64,000 nucleotides of DNA from Streptomyces hygroscopicus (GCA_002021875.1 CP018627.1:4774001-4838000); one strand, 5' to 3'; positions 17,401-24,993 are shown, counted from the stretch's first letter. Notes: a model not told the origin generated them from the sequence alone. Numbers and translations are program-made.

Positions 17401-18048
17401 GAGCCCCAGCAGCTCACGCAGCTCGGCGCCGCCGTCGCCGCCCCGGCCGCTGACGCCGTCGCCGCCCCGGCCGCCGTCGCCCCGGCCGCTGACGCCGTCG
17501 CCGCCCCGGCCGCTGAAGCCGCCCACGCCGCTGACACACTCGCCGCCCTGACCGCGGACGCCGCCCACGCTGCTGACGCCCTTGCCGCCCTGACCGCCAG
17601 CACCGTTCCGGCCGCTAACGCCGTCGCCGCCCTGACCGCCATCGCCCCGGCCGCTGACGCCGCCCCCGCCGCTGACGCCCTTGCCACCCTGACCGCTGGC
17701 GCCCTCGCCGTCCCGACCGCCGCTGGCGCCCTCGCCGTCCCGACCGTTGCCGCCCCCGCCGCTGACGCACTCGCCGCCCCGACCGTCGCCGTTCCCCCCG
17801 CTGACGCCCTCGCCGCCCCGCGCGTCGTCGCCGCCCCGGCCGCCGCCGTCGCGGAGCGCCTCGCCCTCGCGGAGCGCCTCGCCGTCCCGGCGCACCTCGC
17901 CGTCCCGGGACTCCTCGTCGTCCCGGCGCACCTCGCTCCCCCGGGACCCCTCACCGTCCCGGCGCACCTCGGCGCCCCAGCCGCCGTCCAGCCGTACTCC
18001 CAGCCGGTCCGCGACCCACTGTCCCGACCACACGTTGCCCACGCTCAC
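14455..18048 (-). CDS. Fused PRTase-TRSP-StiP-PELOTA protein (Ter module)
   Basis: A continuous 1197-residue frame. Residues 1-20 plus 209-420 form a phosphoribosyltransferase with PRPP loop VDDEFSTGRT (338-347). Residues about 465-500 and 645-770 form the TRSP domain, with TRSP itself at 682-685. From residue 790 (MHQPSYEPL, an internal ATG at 15681) come the StiP domain with a second PRPP-type loop DGWTGKGAI (951-959) and a PELOTA-like RNA-binding end (about 1090-1155). As I know the family, PRTase-TRSP and StiP-PELOTA are normally two genes. Two low-complexity stretches are unusual: a Gly/Asp/Arg-rich run at 21-208 that splits the first domain, and a Pro/Ala/Asp linker at 421-645 with PADDPAVPADDP repeats. 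GTG start; 61 bp after the lyase gene. Confidence 0.85.
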   Translation of the reverse strand: MSVGNVWSGQWVADRLGVRLDGGWGAEVRRDGEGSRGSEVRRDDEESRDGEVRRDGEALREGEALRDGGGRGGDDARGGEGVSGGNGDGRGGECVSGGGGNGRDGEGASGGRDGEGASGQGGKGVSGGGGVSGRGDGGQGGDGVSGRNGAGGQGGKGVSSVGGVRGQGGECVSGVGGFSGRGGDGVSGRGDGGRGGDGVSGRGGDGGAELRELLGLALRRNPKRAHLLVSNVLGKHVPQRPAIVHDAGVRLGRRVRELLGDEAAARAVVLGYAETATGLGHSVADGLALAPYLHSTRRPVPGVATVGGFEEEHSHATSHLLLPEDPGLLASTGPLVLVDDEFSTGRTVLNTIAALHRRFPRDHYVVVALVDMRSPEDRARLDAFAADLGARVDLVAAAAGAVHLPDDVLERGAKLVAAHEEAAPDHEAAPASTASPAGAASTASPAGAASTVPSAGAAPGAGPAVVRVDLGWPEALPDGGRHGFTPAHRVRLEAALPTMATRLANALAEAPNLANALPKAPDDPIPPAGDHSTPPADGTLAAPGGYAAPDHPAPSGGGAPASPGGHTAPDAPADDPAVPADDPAAPADDPAVPADDPAVPADNPAAAPRRTAPAPAAPGVPAAPPASGGGGAGATDRPRPPRPSSRRVLVLGFEELMYAPLRIAKALDDVLDGVEVRYSTTTRSPVLAVDDPGYAIRTRLTFPAHDEPADGPGPRYAYNVAPGADPDRRFDAVVAVIDSTADTPALHAPGGLLAALSTHTDRLVLAVVPSYRPQNPPTPRTVPERQAPPMHQPSYEPLRGPDFSSYAPEEVGWLLQDFSHVTLEAPTEEREEAIQSGGAHYAESLPVEYQPNERYQDLFRAALDASAARIARAVGAVTETVLAERSPRPVLVSLARAGTPVGVLMRRWAYHAHGLDLPHYAVSIVRGRGIDTAALRWLADHHDPSDVVFVDGWTGKGAITRELSDALAPYPDFDPRIAVLADPGRCVDTYGTRDDFLVPSACLNSTVSGLISRTVLRADLVGPNDFHGAKYYRELAGSDVSGYFLDTVSGRFAEVAEAAMADARQLAATDRSPTWEGWAAVERISQEYGIHDVNLVKPGVGETTRVLLRRVPWKILAQRGAGADLDHVRLLAEQRGVPVEEIDGLPYTCVGLIHPRYTRGATGADGKAVTTAGTAGTTDEANTAGIANRDERTVAAR
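17425..17988 (-). repeat. In-frame glycine-rich coding repeat in the PRTase gene
   Basis: About 560 bp of imperfect tandem repetition with units near 24 bp, of the form CCGCTGACGCCGTCGCCGCC on the plus strand, encoding GGDGVSGRG-like peptides. It lies between the first 20 residues and the body of the PRTase domain. The reading frame stays open throughout, so unit lengths are kept in multiples of three. Confidence 0.85.
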
Positions 18049-18109
18049 GCCGCCCTGCGCCTCGTTTCCATCGTCGCTCGTCCGGGGTCCGTCCCGGGCC
18101 CGGTTCGCT

Positions 18110-19297
18110 CTACGTCCGCAAGCTTGCCGCCAGCAGTTCCACGAAGCTCACATCCTCCCGGGCCACCCCGAAGACCTCCGCGCGCCGCAGGGTCCGCTCG
18201 GCCCATGCCCGGTGCGGCTTCACCTCGTTCATTTTGTTGGTGTACGAGGAACGCACCACACCGCCCCCGCAGCGCTGGGGCTCCAGGATGTCCACCGCGT
18301 CGCTGAACTCCTCGTGGCTGACGACGGACAGCGCGTGCACGGGGGCCACATGGGTGGGGTGGATGCAGGTCTTGCCCTGCAGACCGTTGGCCCGGTCCAG
18401 TTCGATCTCGCGCAGCAGCCCGTCCATGTGGTGCTCGATCAGCGCGGTGCGCAGGGATTCGGCGCGACCGCTGCTGAAGGGGCTGATCCGCAGTTGCGGT
18501 TTGAACATCCGCTCATGGGGTTTGAAGTACTCCCACACCGGTCCGGTGATCGTGAAGCCCGTGCCGTCGGCCCGGCCCAGCATGTTCACCACGTCCGCGA
18601 TCACGGACGCGATGAGCTGGACGTCGTACGCGGTCATGTCCGGCGCCCTGCGCAGCCCGTACGCCGAGCACAGATCGGTGACCCCGAGGCGCAGCGCCAG
18701 CACCCGCTCGCGGTACTTGTCGACAATCCGGCTGATGCCGCTCAGGGTGTCGGTGCGCGTCTCGCGGTGCATCAGCTCAGGCGATTCGAGGACCGGCATC
18801 GCGAAGAGCCGCCGTCCGCCCAACGCCTCGGTCACCTGGGCGTTTTCGGCCGACATCAGCGCCTCGAGGAAGGCCCCGCCGCGCTCCTCGGTGAATTTCG
18901 GCAGTACGAATCCGGACAGCAGCCGCACACCCGCTCCGAACCGGGTGAGAAGACCGACGATCTGCTCGGGGGTGCGGACCCGGATGAAGAGCAGCGGCAG
19001 CGGGGTGCCGGGGCCGAGCCCGGACAGCTCCGCGAACTGCCGTATGAGGTTCTCCTCCGCCCCCGGCACCTCGGCGTCGTCGATGGAGTCCTCCAGGCAC
19101 AGCACCATGGACACCACGCCGCGACCTGCCTGTTTGACGATGTCCTCGGCGAGCTTGGGCCGGGTCGCCGGGCAGTACAGGGTCGCGCCGAGCGCGACGG
19201 CCAGCGTCCGGGCGGGCGAGTCCACGCTGAATTCACCGGGCTCCTGATGAAAGACGTTCGCCCGCACCTCATCCGTCAGATGTCCGAAATGCCGCAT
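18110..19297 (-). CDS. HpcH/HpaI aldolase-citrate lyase family protein (Ter module)
   Basis: A 395-residue TIM-barrel lyase of the CitE/HpcH superfamily, in the branch found in Ter modules (C-C bond lyase). Visible hallmarks are LYCPATRPKLAED, MVLCLEDSIDDAEV (metal-binding Glu/Asp region), LFIRVRTPEQI, FVLPKFTEE, and the C-terminal GKTCIHPTHVAPVHAL with its conserved His-Pro. It should make or break a C-C bond next to a carboxylate, probably on a CoA-free substrate. It starts at 19297, divergent from a TerD gene, and heads the operon running through the PRTase fusion and HAD phosphatase. Confidence 0.9.
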   Translation of the reverse strand: MRHFGHLTDEVRANVFHQEPGEFSVDSPARTLAVALGATLYCPATRPKLAEDIVKQAGRGVVSMVLCLEDSIDDAEVPGAEENLIRQFAELSGLGPGTPLPLLFIRVRTPEQIVGLLTRFGAGVRLLSGFVLPKFTEERGGAFLEALMSAENAQVTEALGGRRLFAMPVLESPELMHRETRTDTLSGISRIVDKYRERVLALRLGVTDLCSAYGLRRAPDMTAYDVQLIASVIADVVNMLGRADGTGFTITGPVWEYFKPHERMFKPQLRISPFSSGRAESLRTALIEHHMDGLLREIELDRANGLQGKTCIHPTHVAPVHALSVVSHEEFSDAVDILEPQRCGGGVVRSSYTNKMNEVKPHRAWAERTLRRAEVFGVAREDVSFVELLAASLRT

Positions 19298-19394
19298 CTA
19301 ACTCCCCGTACTGCCGGTACGCCGCCTCGGCCACGCTGACCCGCGGTTGGCCGATAATCGTACGTGCGGCCCTGGGTCAAAAGTTCCCCAAGGG

Positions 19395-19407
19395 CGTGAA
19401 AATCACG
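19395..19407. promoter_or_regulatory. Candidate operator between lyase and TerD genes
   Basis: A perfect inverted repeat CGTGA-AAA-TCACG sits in the 234-bp divergent gap between the HpcH-like lyase and the TerD gene. It is the most symmetrical element there. A role in coordinated control of both arms of the island is a guess from position. Confidence 0.35.
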
Positions 19408-19531
19408 TAACCCATGTGCGTCCGCATGGTGTCCGGCATACCCGCCCTGCCGCCCCGTACCACCTCCCCGCCGCCACCCGCCCCGCACCCTGCGTTGTCC
19501 CAGGACCCACTGGGAAGGCAGGATTGCCGCC

Positions 19532-20746
19532 ATGACGCAGGCGATGCTGAAGGGATCGAACATCCCGCTGGAGGCCACGGCCATACGCGCGGTGTTGCGC
19601 TGGACCCCCGGCACGGACGTACCCGACGTGGACGCCTCGGCGCTGCTGCTGGACGCGGACGACCGGGTGCGCTCGGACGAGGACTTCGTCTTCTACAACC
19701 AGCCGAACCACCCCTCGGGGCTGGTCCGGCATCTCCCCAAGAAGCCGAACCAGGGCGCGCTGACGGACACCATCGAGGCCGAGTTCTCCGGGCTGGAGCC
19801 CGCGGTGCGCCGGGTGGTGCTCGCCGCGTCCGCCGACGGCGGCACCTTCGGACAGGTGAGGGATCTGAGCCTGCTGCTCTACGACGCCTCGTCCGGTGCG
19901 CCGCGCGAGGCGGACGCCGAGCCGATCGCGATCTTCGCGGTGCTGCCGGAGACCGGCAAGGAGGCCGCGCTGATCTGCGGTGAGCTCTACCGGCGCGGCG
20001 ACACCTGGAAGTTCCGGGCCCTGGGGCAGGGCTATGAGACGGGGCTGGTCGGGCTGGCCACGCAGTACGGGATCTCGGTGGAGGACGGCGAGGCCGCGGG
20101 CGGCTCGGACGGCGACGTAGCCGCAGCCCCGGCCGGGCCGGAAGGCGGCGCCATTCCGGAGCCCCCGGCCACCCCCGCCCCCGAGCCGCTGACCGCTGCC
20201 GCTCCGGAGCCTCTGGCCGCCGCCCCCGAGCCTCTGGACGCCCCCGAGCCCCCGGCCACCGCGACACCCGCGGCGGCCCCGGCCGCCGCCACTCACGCAC
20301 CCCCAGCGGCCCAAGGCACGCCGCCCCCGTCGTCGGCCGATGCGCCGACCCGGCCCCACTCCCCGTCCCCGGCGTACGGCTATCCGCACGCGGCGCCGCC
20401 CGACCCCTGGGATCCGCACCGCACCCAGCCCATGCGGCCCCCCACGGCGCATGGCGACAGCGGCTTCGGCTATGTGCCGCCACAAGCCCCGCCCCCGCCG
20501 TCGCAGGCCCCGGCCGCGGGGTATCCGCAGCCGCCCGGCCAGCCCCCGGCGCAGCCCGGCTACGGCTATCCGCCCCAGCAGCCGACGTACTCGACGTACG
20601 GCTATCCGCAGCCGCCCGCGTACGGCTATCCGCAGCAGGTGCAGCCGACGGGGCCGGTGGCGCCGCCCCCGCTGCCGATTCCCGTCCAGGTGCCGGACCC
20701 GCATTTCGTCCTGCCGCCGCAGGGGCCGCAGTTCCAGAACAGATAG
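19532..20746 (+). CDS. TerD domain protein with long Pro/Gly/Tyr-rich tail
   Basis: A 404-residue protein. Residues 1-185 form a TerD domain: LRWTPGTDVPDVDASALLLDAD, FVFYNQPNHPSG, then GQVRDLSLLLYD, ICGELYRRGDTWKFRALGQGYETGL. Acidic residues of the family bind calcium. The remaining 215 residues are low-complexity, first Pro/Ala-rich, then with GYGYPPQQP/YGYPQPPAYGYPQQ repeats, and are probably disordered. TerD proteins act at the cytoplasmic membrane in stress responses to tellurite, phage or oxidants. It is divergent from the lyase operon and convergent with the TerA-like gene. Its stop lies within a 15-bp tandem repeat. Confidence 0.9.
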   Translation: MTQAMLKGSNIPLEATAIRAVLRWTPGTDVPDVDASALLLDADDRVRSDEDFVFYNQPNHPSGLVRHLPKKPNQGALTDTIEAEFSGLEPAVRRVVLAASADGGTFGQVRDLSLLLYDASSGAPREADAEPIAIFAVLPETGKEAALICGELYRRGDTWKFRALGQGYETGLVGLATQYGISVEDGEAAGGSDGDVAAAPAGPEGGAIPEPPATPAPEPLTAAAPEPLAAAPEPLDAPEPPATATPAAAPAAATHAPPAAQGTPPPSSADAPTRPHSPSPAYGYPHAAPPDPWDPHRTQPMRPPTAHGDSGFGYVPPQAPPPPSQAPAAGYPQPPGQPPAQPGYGYPPQQPTYSTYGYPQPPAYGYPQQVQPTGPVAPPPLPIPVQVPDPHFVLPPQGPQFQNR

Positions 20747-20777
20747 CTCCGGAACGGATAGCTCCGGAATGGCTGGG
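20733..20777 (+). repeat. 15-bp repeat spanning the TerD stop codon
   Basis: Units TCCAGAACAGATAGC (20733-20747), TCCGGAACGGATAGC (20748-20762) and a diverged TCCGGAATGGCTGGG (20763-20777). The first is coding and contains the TAG stop; the second repeats the TAG. Confidence 0.85.
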
Positions 20778-20835
20778 GGCGGGGCCGCGGGACGGGCGGG
20801 TCACATCGTGACCCGCCCGCACCGCGGGCGGCCGG

Positions 20836-21564
20836 TCAGACCTTGGACTTGTAGCCCCGGCCCCACTGGAGGCCCCAGCCGTACAGCCGGTCCAGCTCCG
20901 CCTGGAAGCCGTAGACGTACTTCACCTCGCGGCGGACCATCATCTCGCCCTTGACGTTCTCGATCAGCACGACGGCGCAGGAGCGGGCCTGCGGGGCCCG
21001 CTCGTCGAGCGCGATCTCCACCCGCGGCCCATTGCTCGGATAGAGCGTGACCAGGCCGTGAGTACGGTCGAAGGCGGGGGTGCCGTCGTAGATGTAGACG
21101 AAGACGAGCAGTCGCTTGATGTCGTCCTTGTGGTCCATGTTGACGTAGACCGTCTCGCCGGACCCGGAGCCGAACCGGTCGTCCCCGCTGAGCTTGATGT
21201 ACGGCGCCTCGTTGAGATTGCCGAAGAACTCGCCGAGCGGCTGCACCACACCCTTGGAGCCGCTCTTCAGCTCGTACATCACCGCGAGGTCGAGGTCGAC
21301 ATTGACCATCGCGGGCCCCTGCGCCTGCACCGGCTCGGGCTTGAACATCCGCAGGGGGTGGCGCAGCGAGCCGCGCCCCGCCCTGCTGTTGAAGTCCGAG
21401 GTGCGCATCTGCCAGGAGAGATTGATCCGCAGATTGCCGCTGGCGGCCCCCTGCTTGGTCAGCGAGATCGTCGATTGCCGCTTGGTCAGCTCGACCACAC
21501 CGGACGCGTCGCCGCTCTCGAACTCACGCCACGCGGACCGTCCCCAGTTGCTCCAGAACGCCAT
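20836..21564 (-). CDS. TerD-family (TerA-like) protein
   Basis: A 242-residue TerD-superfamily protein of the TerA-like type. The N-terminal segment VVELTKRQSTISLTKQG matches the family start; the acidic DLDLAVMYELKSG, IKLSGDDRFGSGSGETVYVN and the C-terminal GFQAELDRLYGWGLQWGRGYK follow. Metal binding is likely through the acidic clusters. I choose the ATG at 21564 over upstream alternatives because MAFWSNWGRSAW is the natural N-terminus; the ribosome site is weak. It probably works with the TerD and TerC-type proteins at the membrane. It is separated from the TerC-type gene by a terminator and a repeat tract. Confidence 0.88.
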   Translation of the reverse strand: MAFWSNWGRSAWREFESGDASGVVELTKRQSTISLTKQGAASGNLRINLSWQMRTSDFNSRAGRGSLRHPLRMFKPEPVQAQGPAMVNVDLDLAVMYELKSGSKGVVQPLGEFFGNLNEAPYIKLSGDDRFGSGSGETVYVNMDHKDDIKRLLVFVYIYDGTPAFDRTHGLVTLYPSNGPRVEIALDERAPQARSCAVVLIENVKGEMMVRREVKYVYGFQAELDRLYGWGLQWGRGYKSKV

Positions 21565-21617
21565 GGTGCGCACCCCCACCCTTCGTGGCTCCGCTGCCTC
21601 AAAGCCGATCAACTGCC

Positions 21618-21657
21618 GCGGGGCGGCCGGGAGGTCGGAAGACCTCGGCCGCCCCGC
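21618..21657 (-). terminator. Terminator hairpin downstream of the TerC-type gene
   Basis: Arms GCGGGGCGGCC (21618-21628) and GGCCGCCCCGC (21647-21657) continue, past a 2-nt bulge, into GAGGTC/GACCTC closing on a GGAA tetraloop. This is a very stable stem between the TerC-type gene and the TerA-like gene. Confidence 0.8.
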
Positions 21658-21702
21658 TCAGAGCGTTCCTCAAACACCGCCGCGTCACACTCCCGGCGGT
21701 CG

Positions 21703-21814
21703 GACTCCGGAGGTGACTTCGGTCGGGCTCGGACTCCGCGCTCGGACTCCGGACCCGGACTCCGGACCCGGACTCCGGACTCAGACTCCGGACTCAGACT
21801 CCGGAGGTGACTTC
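21703..21814 (-). repeat. Duplicated 3' end of the TerC-type gene
   Basis: The 18-mer GACTCCGGAGGTGACTTC occurs at 21797-21814, where it encodes the last residues of the gene, and again at 21703-21720, after the stop codon. The 76 bp between are filled with shorter GGACTCCGG(ACCC/ACTCA) units. Confidence 0.85.
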
Positions 21815-22987
21815 CGCCTTGGTCTCCGAGCCCTCGCCCTCGGCCGCCTCCCGGCGGTTGCGCACGACCGAGGACCAGTACGAGGCGGCGATCAGCACCA
21901 CGCCCACCAGGCCGGTGATGACCTCGTTGATCTCGTACTTGATCGTGACCAGCAGGATGACGGCGAGCGCGCCGATCGCGTAGTGCGCCCCGTGCTCCAG
22001 GTAGACGTAGTCGTCCAGGGTGCCCCTGCGGACCAGGTAGACGGTCAGCGACCGGATGTACATGGCGCCGATGCCCAGACCCAGCGCCATCTCGAAGATG
22101 TCGTTGGTGATCGCGAAGGCGCCGATGACCCCGTCGAAGGAGAAGGACGCGTCGATGACCTCGAGGTAGAGGAACAGGAAGAACGCGGCCTTGCCGGCGA
22201 GGCCGACCACGGTGGCACCACTGGAGCCACGGCCGCCGCTGCCGTTGAGCTGGGCGTTCGCGGCGCTCTTCGTCTCCTCGCCGCTCTCGTCCGCGCCCTT
22301 GGCCTCGTCGGCCTCGTCGTCGTCTTCCTCCTCCTCTTCGAGCTTGTCCTCGAAGTAGCTGGAGATGCCGCCGACGATCAAGTAGGTGACCAGACCGGCG
22401 ACGCCTGCCAGTAGGACGGTGGCGCTCTTGTCACCGCCGCCGTGGGCCACGTCGGTGGCCACGGTGGTGGCGGAGATCAGCAGCACGACGAGGGCGACGA
22501 CGACCGAGAACGTGTCCAGCCGGCCCAGCTTGGCGAGGGGCTTCTCCAGCCACCCCAGCCACCTGATGTCCCGCTCCTCGAAGATGAAGTCGAGGAAGAT
22601 CATCAGCAGGAACATCCCGCCGAAGGCCGCGATCGCCGGATGCGCCGCCGTGACCAGGTGCTCGTACTTGTCCTTGTCGTTGATCGCGAGATCGACGGCC
22701 TCGATGGGACTCAGCTTCGCCGTGATGGCGACGATGATCACCGGGAAGACCAGGCGCATGCCGAATACGGCGATCAGAATGCCGACCGTCAGGAAGATCT
22801 TCTGCCAGAAGGCGTTCATCTTGCGCAGAATGCCCGCGTTGATGACCGCGTTGTCGAATGAGAGCGAGATCTCCAGGATCGAGAGGATCCCGACGATCGC
22901 GAGCCCCTTCCACCCCCAGAGGACGCCGGCCAGGGCCAGACCGATCACCGTCACGGCGAACGACCAACCAAAGGTTTTGAGGAGCAC
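21794..22987 (-). CDS. TerC-family (DUF475) integral membrane protein
   Basis: A 397-residue polytopic membrane protein. Two homologous halves each carry the TerC signature of acidic residues in a helix: ISLSFDNAVINAGIL in the first and VIDASFSFDGVIGAF in the second. Nine or so hydrophobic helices are visible. Between the halves lies a highly acidic loop (KLEEEEEDDDEADEA) that is probably cytoplasmic. TerC proteins are thought to move or sense metal ions, and in Ter systems they partner with TerD. GTG start at 22987. It lies 52 bp after a TerD gene and is probably cotranscribed with it. Confidence 0.92.
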   Translation of the reverse strand: MLLKTFGWSFAVTVIGLALAGVLWGWKGLAIVGILSILEISLSFDNAVINAGILRKMNAFWQKIFLTVGILIAVFGMRLVFPVIIVAITAKLSPIEAVDLAINDKDKYEHLVTAAHPAIAAFGGMFLLMIFLDFIFEERDIRWLGWLEKPLAKLGRLDTFSVVVALVVLLISATTVATDVAHGGGDKSATVLLAGVAGLVTYLIVGGISSYFEDKLEEEEEDDDEADEAKGADESGEETKSAANAQLNGSGGRGSSGATVVGLAGKAAFFLFLYLEVIDASFSFDGVIGAFAITNDIFEMALGLGIGAMYIRSLTVYLVRRGTLDDYVYLEHGAHYAIGALAVILLVTIKYEINEVITGLVGVVLIAASYWSSVVRNRREAAEGEGSETKAEVTSGV

Positions 22988-23039
22988 TGCCTACCCAATC
23001 CTTCGTCGTAAGGTCTCCCCCGCGCACTATTACGCGGCT

Positions 23040-23615
23040 TTACGAAACGTTGACTCCGAAGTCTAGAGCGATGCCACGCAGACCCGACGCGTACCCCTGC
23101 CCCACGGCCCTGAACTTCCACTCGCCTCCATAGCGATAGACCTCGCCAAAGATCATCGCGGTCTCGCCGGAGGCGTCCTCGGAGAGGTCGTAGCGGGCCA
23201 GCTCCTGGCCGTCCGCCTGGTTCACCACCCGAATGAAGGCGTTGCTGACCTGCCCGAACGTCTGGCGCCTGGCATCGGCGTCATGGATCGAGACCGGGAA
23301 GACGATCTTGTCGACCTCGGCCGGGACCTTGACCAGATCGATCAGCAGGGACTCGTCGTCACCCTCGCCCTCACCGGTGAGGTTGTCGCCGGTGTGCTCG
23401 ACGGAGCCCTCGGGGCTCTTGAGGTTGTTGTAGAAGATGAAGTACTCATCGCCGAGCACCCGCCCCGACTGGCACAGCAGCGCGCTGGCGTCCAGGTCGA
23501 ACGGCGCTCCGGTGGTGGAGCGCGCGTCCCAGCCCAGGCCGATGAGCACGTGTGTGAGATTCGGAGCGGCTTTGGAGAGGGAGACATTGCCCCCCTTGGC
23601 GAGTGTGACGCCCAT
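23040..23615 (-). CDS. terD: TerD family protein
   Basis: A 191-residue canonical TerD protein: it starts [15 protein letters not shown], then [41 protein letters not shown], the acidic [14 protein letters not shown], and ends [21 protein letters not shown]. The repeated Asp-rich loops bind two calcium ions in known structures. It is a tandem paralogue of the gene at 23787-24362, clearly similar along the whole length. RBS GGAGG 10 nt upstream of the ATG. It probably heads a short operon with the TerC-type gene. Confidence 0.95.
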   Translation of the reverse strand: MGVTLAKGGNVSLSKAAPNLTHVLIGLGWDARSTTGAPFDLDASALLCQSGRVLGDEYFIFYNNLKSPEGSVEHTGDNLTGEGEGDDESLLIDLVKVPAEVDKIVFPVSIHDADARRQTFGQVSNAFIRVVNQADGQELARYDLSEDASGETAMIFGEVYRYGGEWKFRAVGQGYASGLRGIALDFGVNVS

Positions 23616-23658
23616 GATGCTGATTCCTCCCCGGGTGGTGCGTGGGTGATGCGCGTCC

Positions 23659-23699
23659 GGCGCCGCACCCCTGCCGCTGGGGCGCGGGGGTGCGGCGCC
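23659..23699 (-). terminator. Terminator hairpin between the two terD genes
   Basis: A perfect 13-bp inverted repeat GGCGCCGCACCCC / GGGGTGCGGCGCC with a 15-nt loop, downstream of the terD gene at 23787. It suggests that the two paralogues are at least partly separate transcription units. Confidence 0.75.
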
Positions 23700-23786
23700 G
23701 GAATGGCCTCGCGCGGAGGCCGAATGCGGCCTCGTACGGGCCGCTGAACAGCCTTGGACGGCCTGTGACGGCCCTCGACGGCTCGC

Positions 23787-24362
23787 TCAGACGTTGACGC
23801 CGAAGTCCTGCGCGATACCGCGCAGACCCGAGGCGTACCCCTGGCCGATGGCGCGGAACTTCCACTCCGCCCCGTTCCGGTACAGCTCGCCGAAGACCAT
23901 GGCGGTCTCGGTCGAGGCGTCCTCGGAGAGGTCGTAGCGGGCCAGCTCATTGCCGTCGGCCTGGTTCACCACGCGGATGAAGGCGTTGCGCACCTGGCCG
24001 AAGCTCTGCTGCCGGGTCTCGGCGTCGTAGATCGACACCGGGAAGACGATCTTGGCGACATCGGCGGGGACGCCCGCCAGGTTCACCTTGATCTGCTCGT
24101 CGTCGCCCTCGCCCTCACCGGTGATGTTGTCACCGGTGTGCTCGACGGAGCCGTCGGGGCTCTTGAGGTTGTTGAAGAAGACGAAGTTCTGGTCGTTGCC
24201 GACCTTGCCCTCGGCGTTGGTCAGCAGGGCGCTGGCGTCGAGGTCGAAGTCCGTGCCCGTGGTGGTGCGGGCGTCCCAGCCCAGACCCACGACGACCGCG
24301 GTCAGGTTCGGGGCTTCCTTGGTCAGCGAGACATTGCCGCCCTTGCTGAGGCTGACTCCCAC
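23787..24362 (-). CDS. terD: TerD family protein
   Basis: A 191-residue TerD protein, closely related to its neighbour: [70 protein letters not shown], and [21 protein letters not shown] at the end. The start is set at the GTG of 24362, since GGGAGG lies 4-5 nt upstream; a longer frame to 24374 would place the ribosome site inside the gene. It likely arose by tandem duplication and has its own promoter in the 100-bp gap to the peroxiredoxin gene. Role in stress tolerance at the membrane by family knowledge. Confidence 0.95.
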   Translation of the reverse strand: MGVSLSKGGNVSLTKEAPNLTAVVVGLGWDARTTTGTDFDLDASALLTNAEGKVGNDQNFVFFNNLKSPDGSVEHTGDNITGEGEGDDEQIKVNLAGVPADVAKIVFPVSIYDAETRQQSFGQVRNAFIRVVNQADGNELARYDLSEDASTETAMVFGELYRNGAEWKFRAIGQGYASGLRGIAQDFGVNV

Positions 24363-24462
24363 GAGTCCTCCCAAAAAGGTTCGTCAGGAGCACTGCGTGC
24401 CCCTTCATCAAAGGTTTCCCATCAGGATCAACGCGTCGATCCTAGTGAGCGGTTCCCAGCTG

Positions 24463-24921
24463 CTACAGGGTTTCGAGGGCCTTGGCGTAGTCGTTCAGGT
24501 CCCGCGCGTCGGGCAGGCCGTTGACGATCGTCCAGCGCACCACGCCCTCCTTGTCGATCACGAAGGTGCCGCGCACCGCGCAACCCTTGTCCTCGTCGAA
24601 GACGCCGTAGGCGCGGCTGGTCTCGCCGTGCGGCCAGAAGTCCGACAGCAGGGGGTACTCCAGCCCCTCCTGCTCGGCGAAGACCCGCAGGCTGAAGGGC
24701 GAGTCATTGGAGACCGCCAGCAGCTGGACCTCGTCGTTGACGAACGTCGGCAGCTCGTCGCGGAGCGCGCACAGCTCGCCGGTGCAGACGCCGGTGAAGG
24801 CGAACGGGTAGAAGAGGAGCACGACGTTCTTCTCGCCCCGGAAGTCGGACAGCTTGACCGACTCCCCGTGCTGGTTCTTCAGCTGAAAGTCGGGGGCCTT
24901 CGCACCGACCTCTATCGCCAT
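24463..24921 (-). CDS. Peroxiredoxin (AhpE/BCP-like)
   Basis: A 152-residue thiol peroxidase. The thioredoxin fold starts [14 protein letters not shown]; the active-site segment [12 protein letters not shown] has the peroxidatic Cys46 (TxxC) and a second Cys at 51, with the conserved Arg in [11 protein letters not shown]. It reduces hydrogen or organic peroxides and depends on an unseen thiol donor. It lies between terD and DUF3052, so it may contribute to the same stress response. The ATG has GAAGGGA upstream. Two direct repeats containing TTCGAA lie in its leader/promoter. Confidence 0.94.
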   Translation of the reverse strand: MAIEVGAKAPDFQLKNQHGESVKLSDFRGEKNVVLLFYPFAFTGVCTGELCALRDELPTFVNDEVQLLAVSNDSPFSLRVFAEQEGLEYPLLSDFWPHGETSRAYGVFDEDKGCAVRGTFVIDKEGVVRWTIVNGLPDARDLNDYAKALETL

Positions 24922-24937
24922 GGGGACATCCCTTCGC

Positions 24938-24965
24938 TCACGTTCGAAAGATCACGTTCGAATGA
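24938..24965 (-). promoter_or_regulatory. 14-bp direct repeats upstream of the peroxiredoxin
   Basis: TCACGTTCGAAAGA (24938-24951) and TCACGTTCGAATGA (24952-24965) are adjacent direct repeats with 13 of 14 bases equal, each holding a TTCGAA palindrome. They lie just upstream of the ribosome site on the minus strand. A regulator-binding role is inferred. Confidence 0.45.
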
Positions 24966-24993
24966 TCATGTGGTGCGCGTCCACCCTACGTGC

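Noticed and set aside
17425..17988. The glycine-rich repeat considered as an assembly artefact or CRISPR-like array.
   Set aside because: The frame is kept across more than 180 codons and units vary; there are no spacers. Long-read confirmation would still be useful.
13598..24362. The Ter genes considered as a recently acquired element.
   Set aside because: Base composition matches the neighbours, no mobile genes flank them, and TerD/TerC genes beside aceE are part of the ordinary Streptomyces core as I know it.
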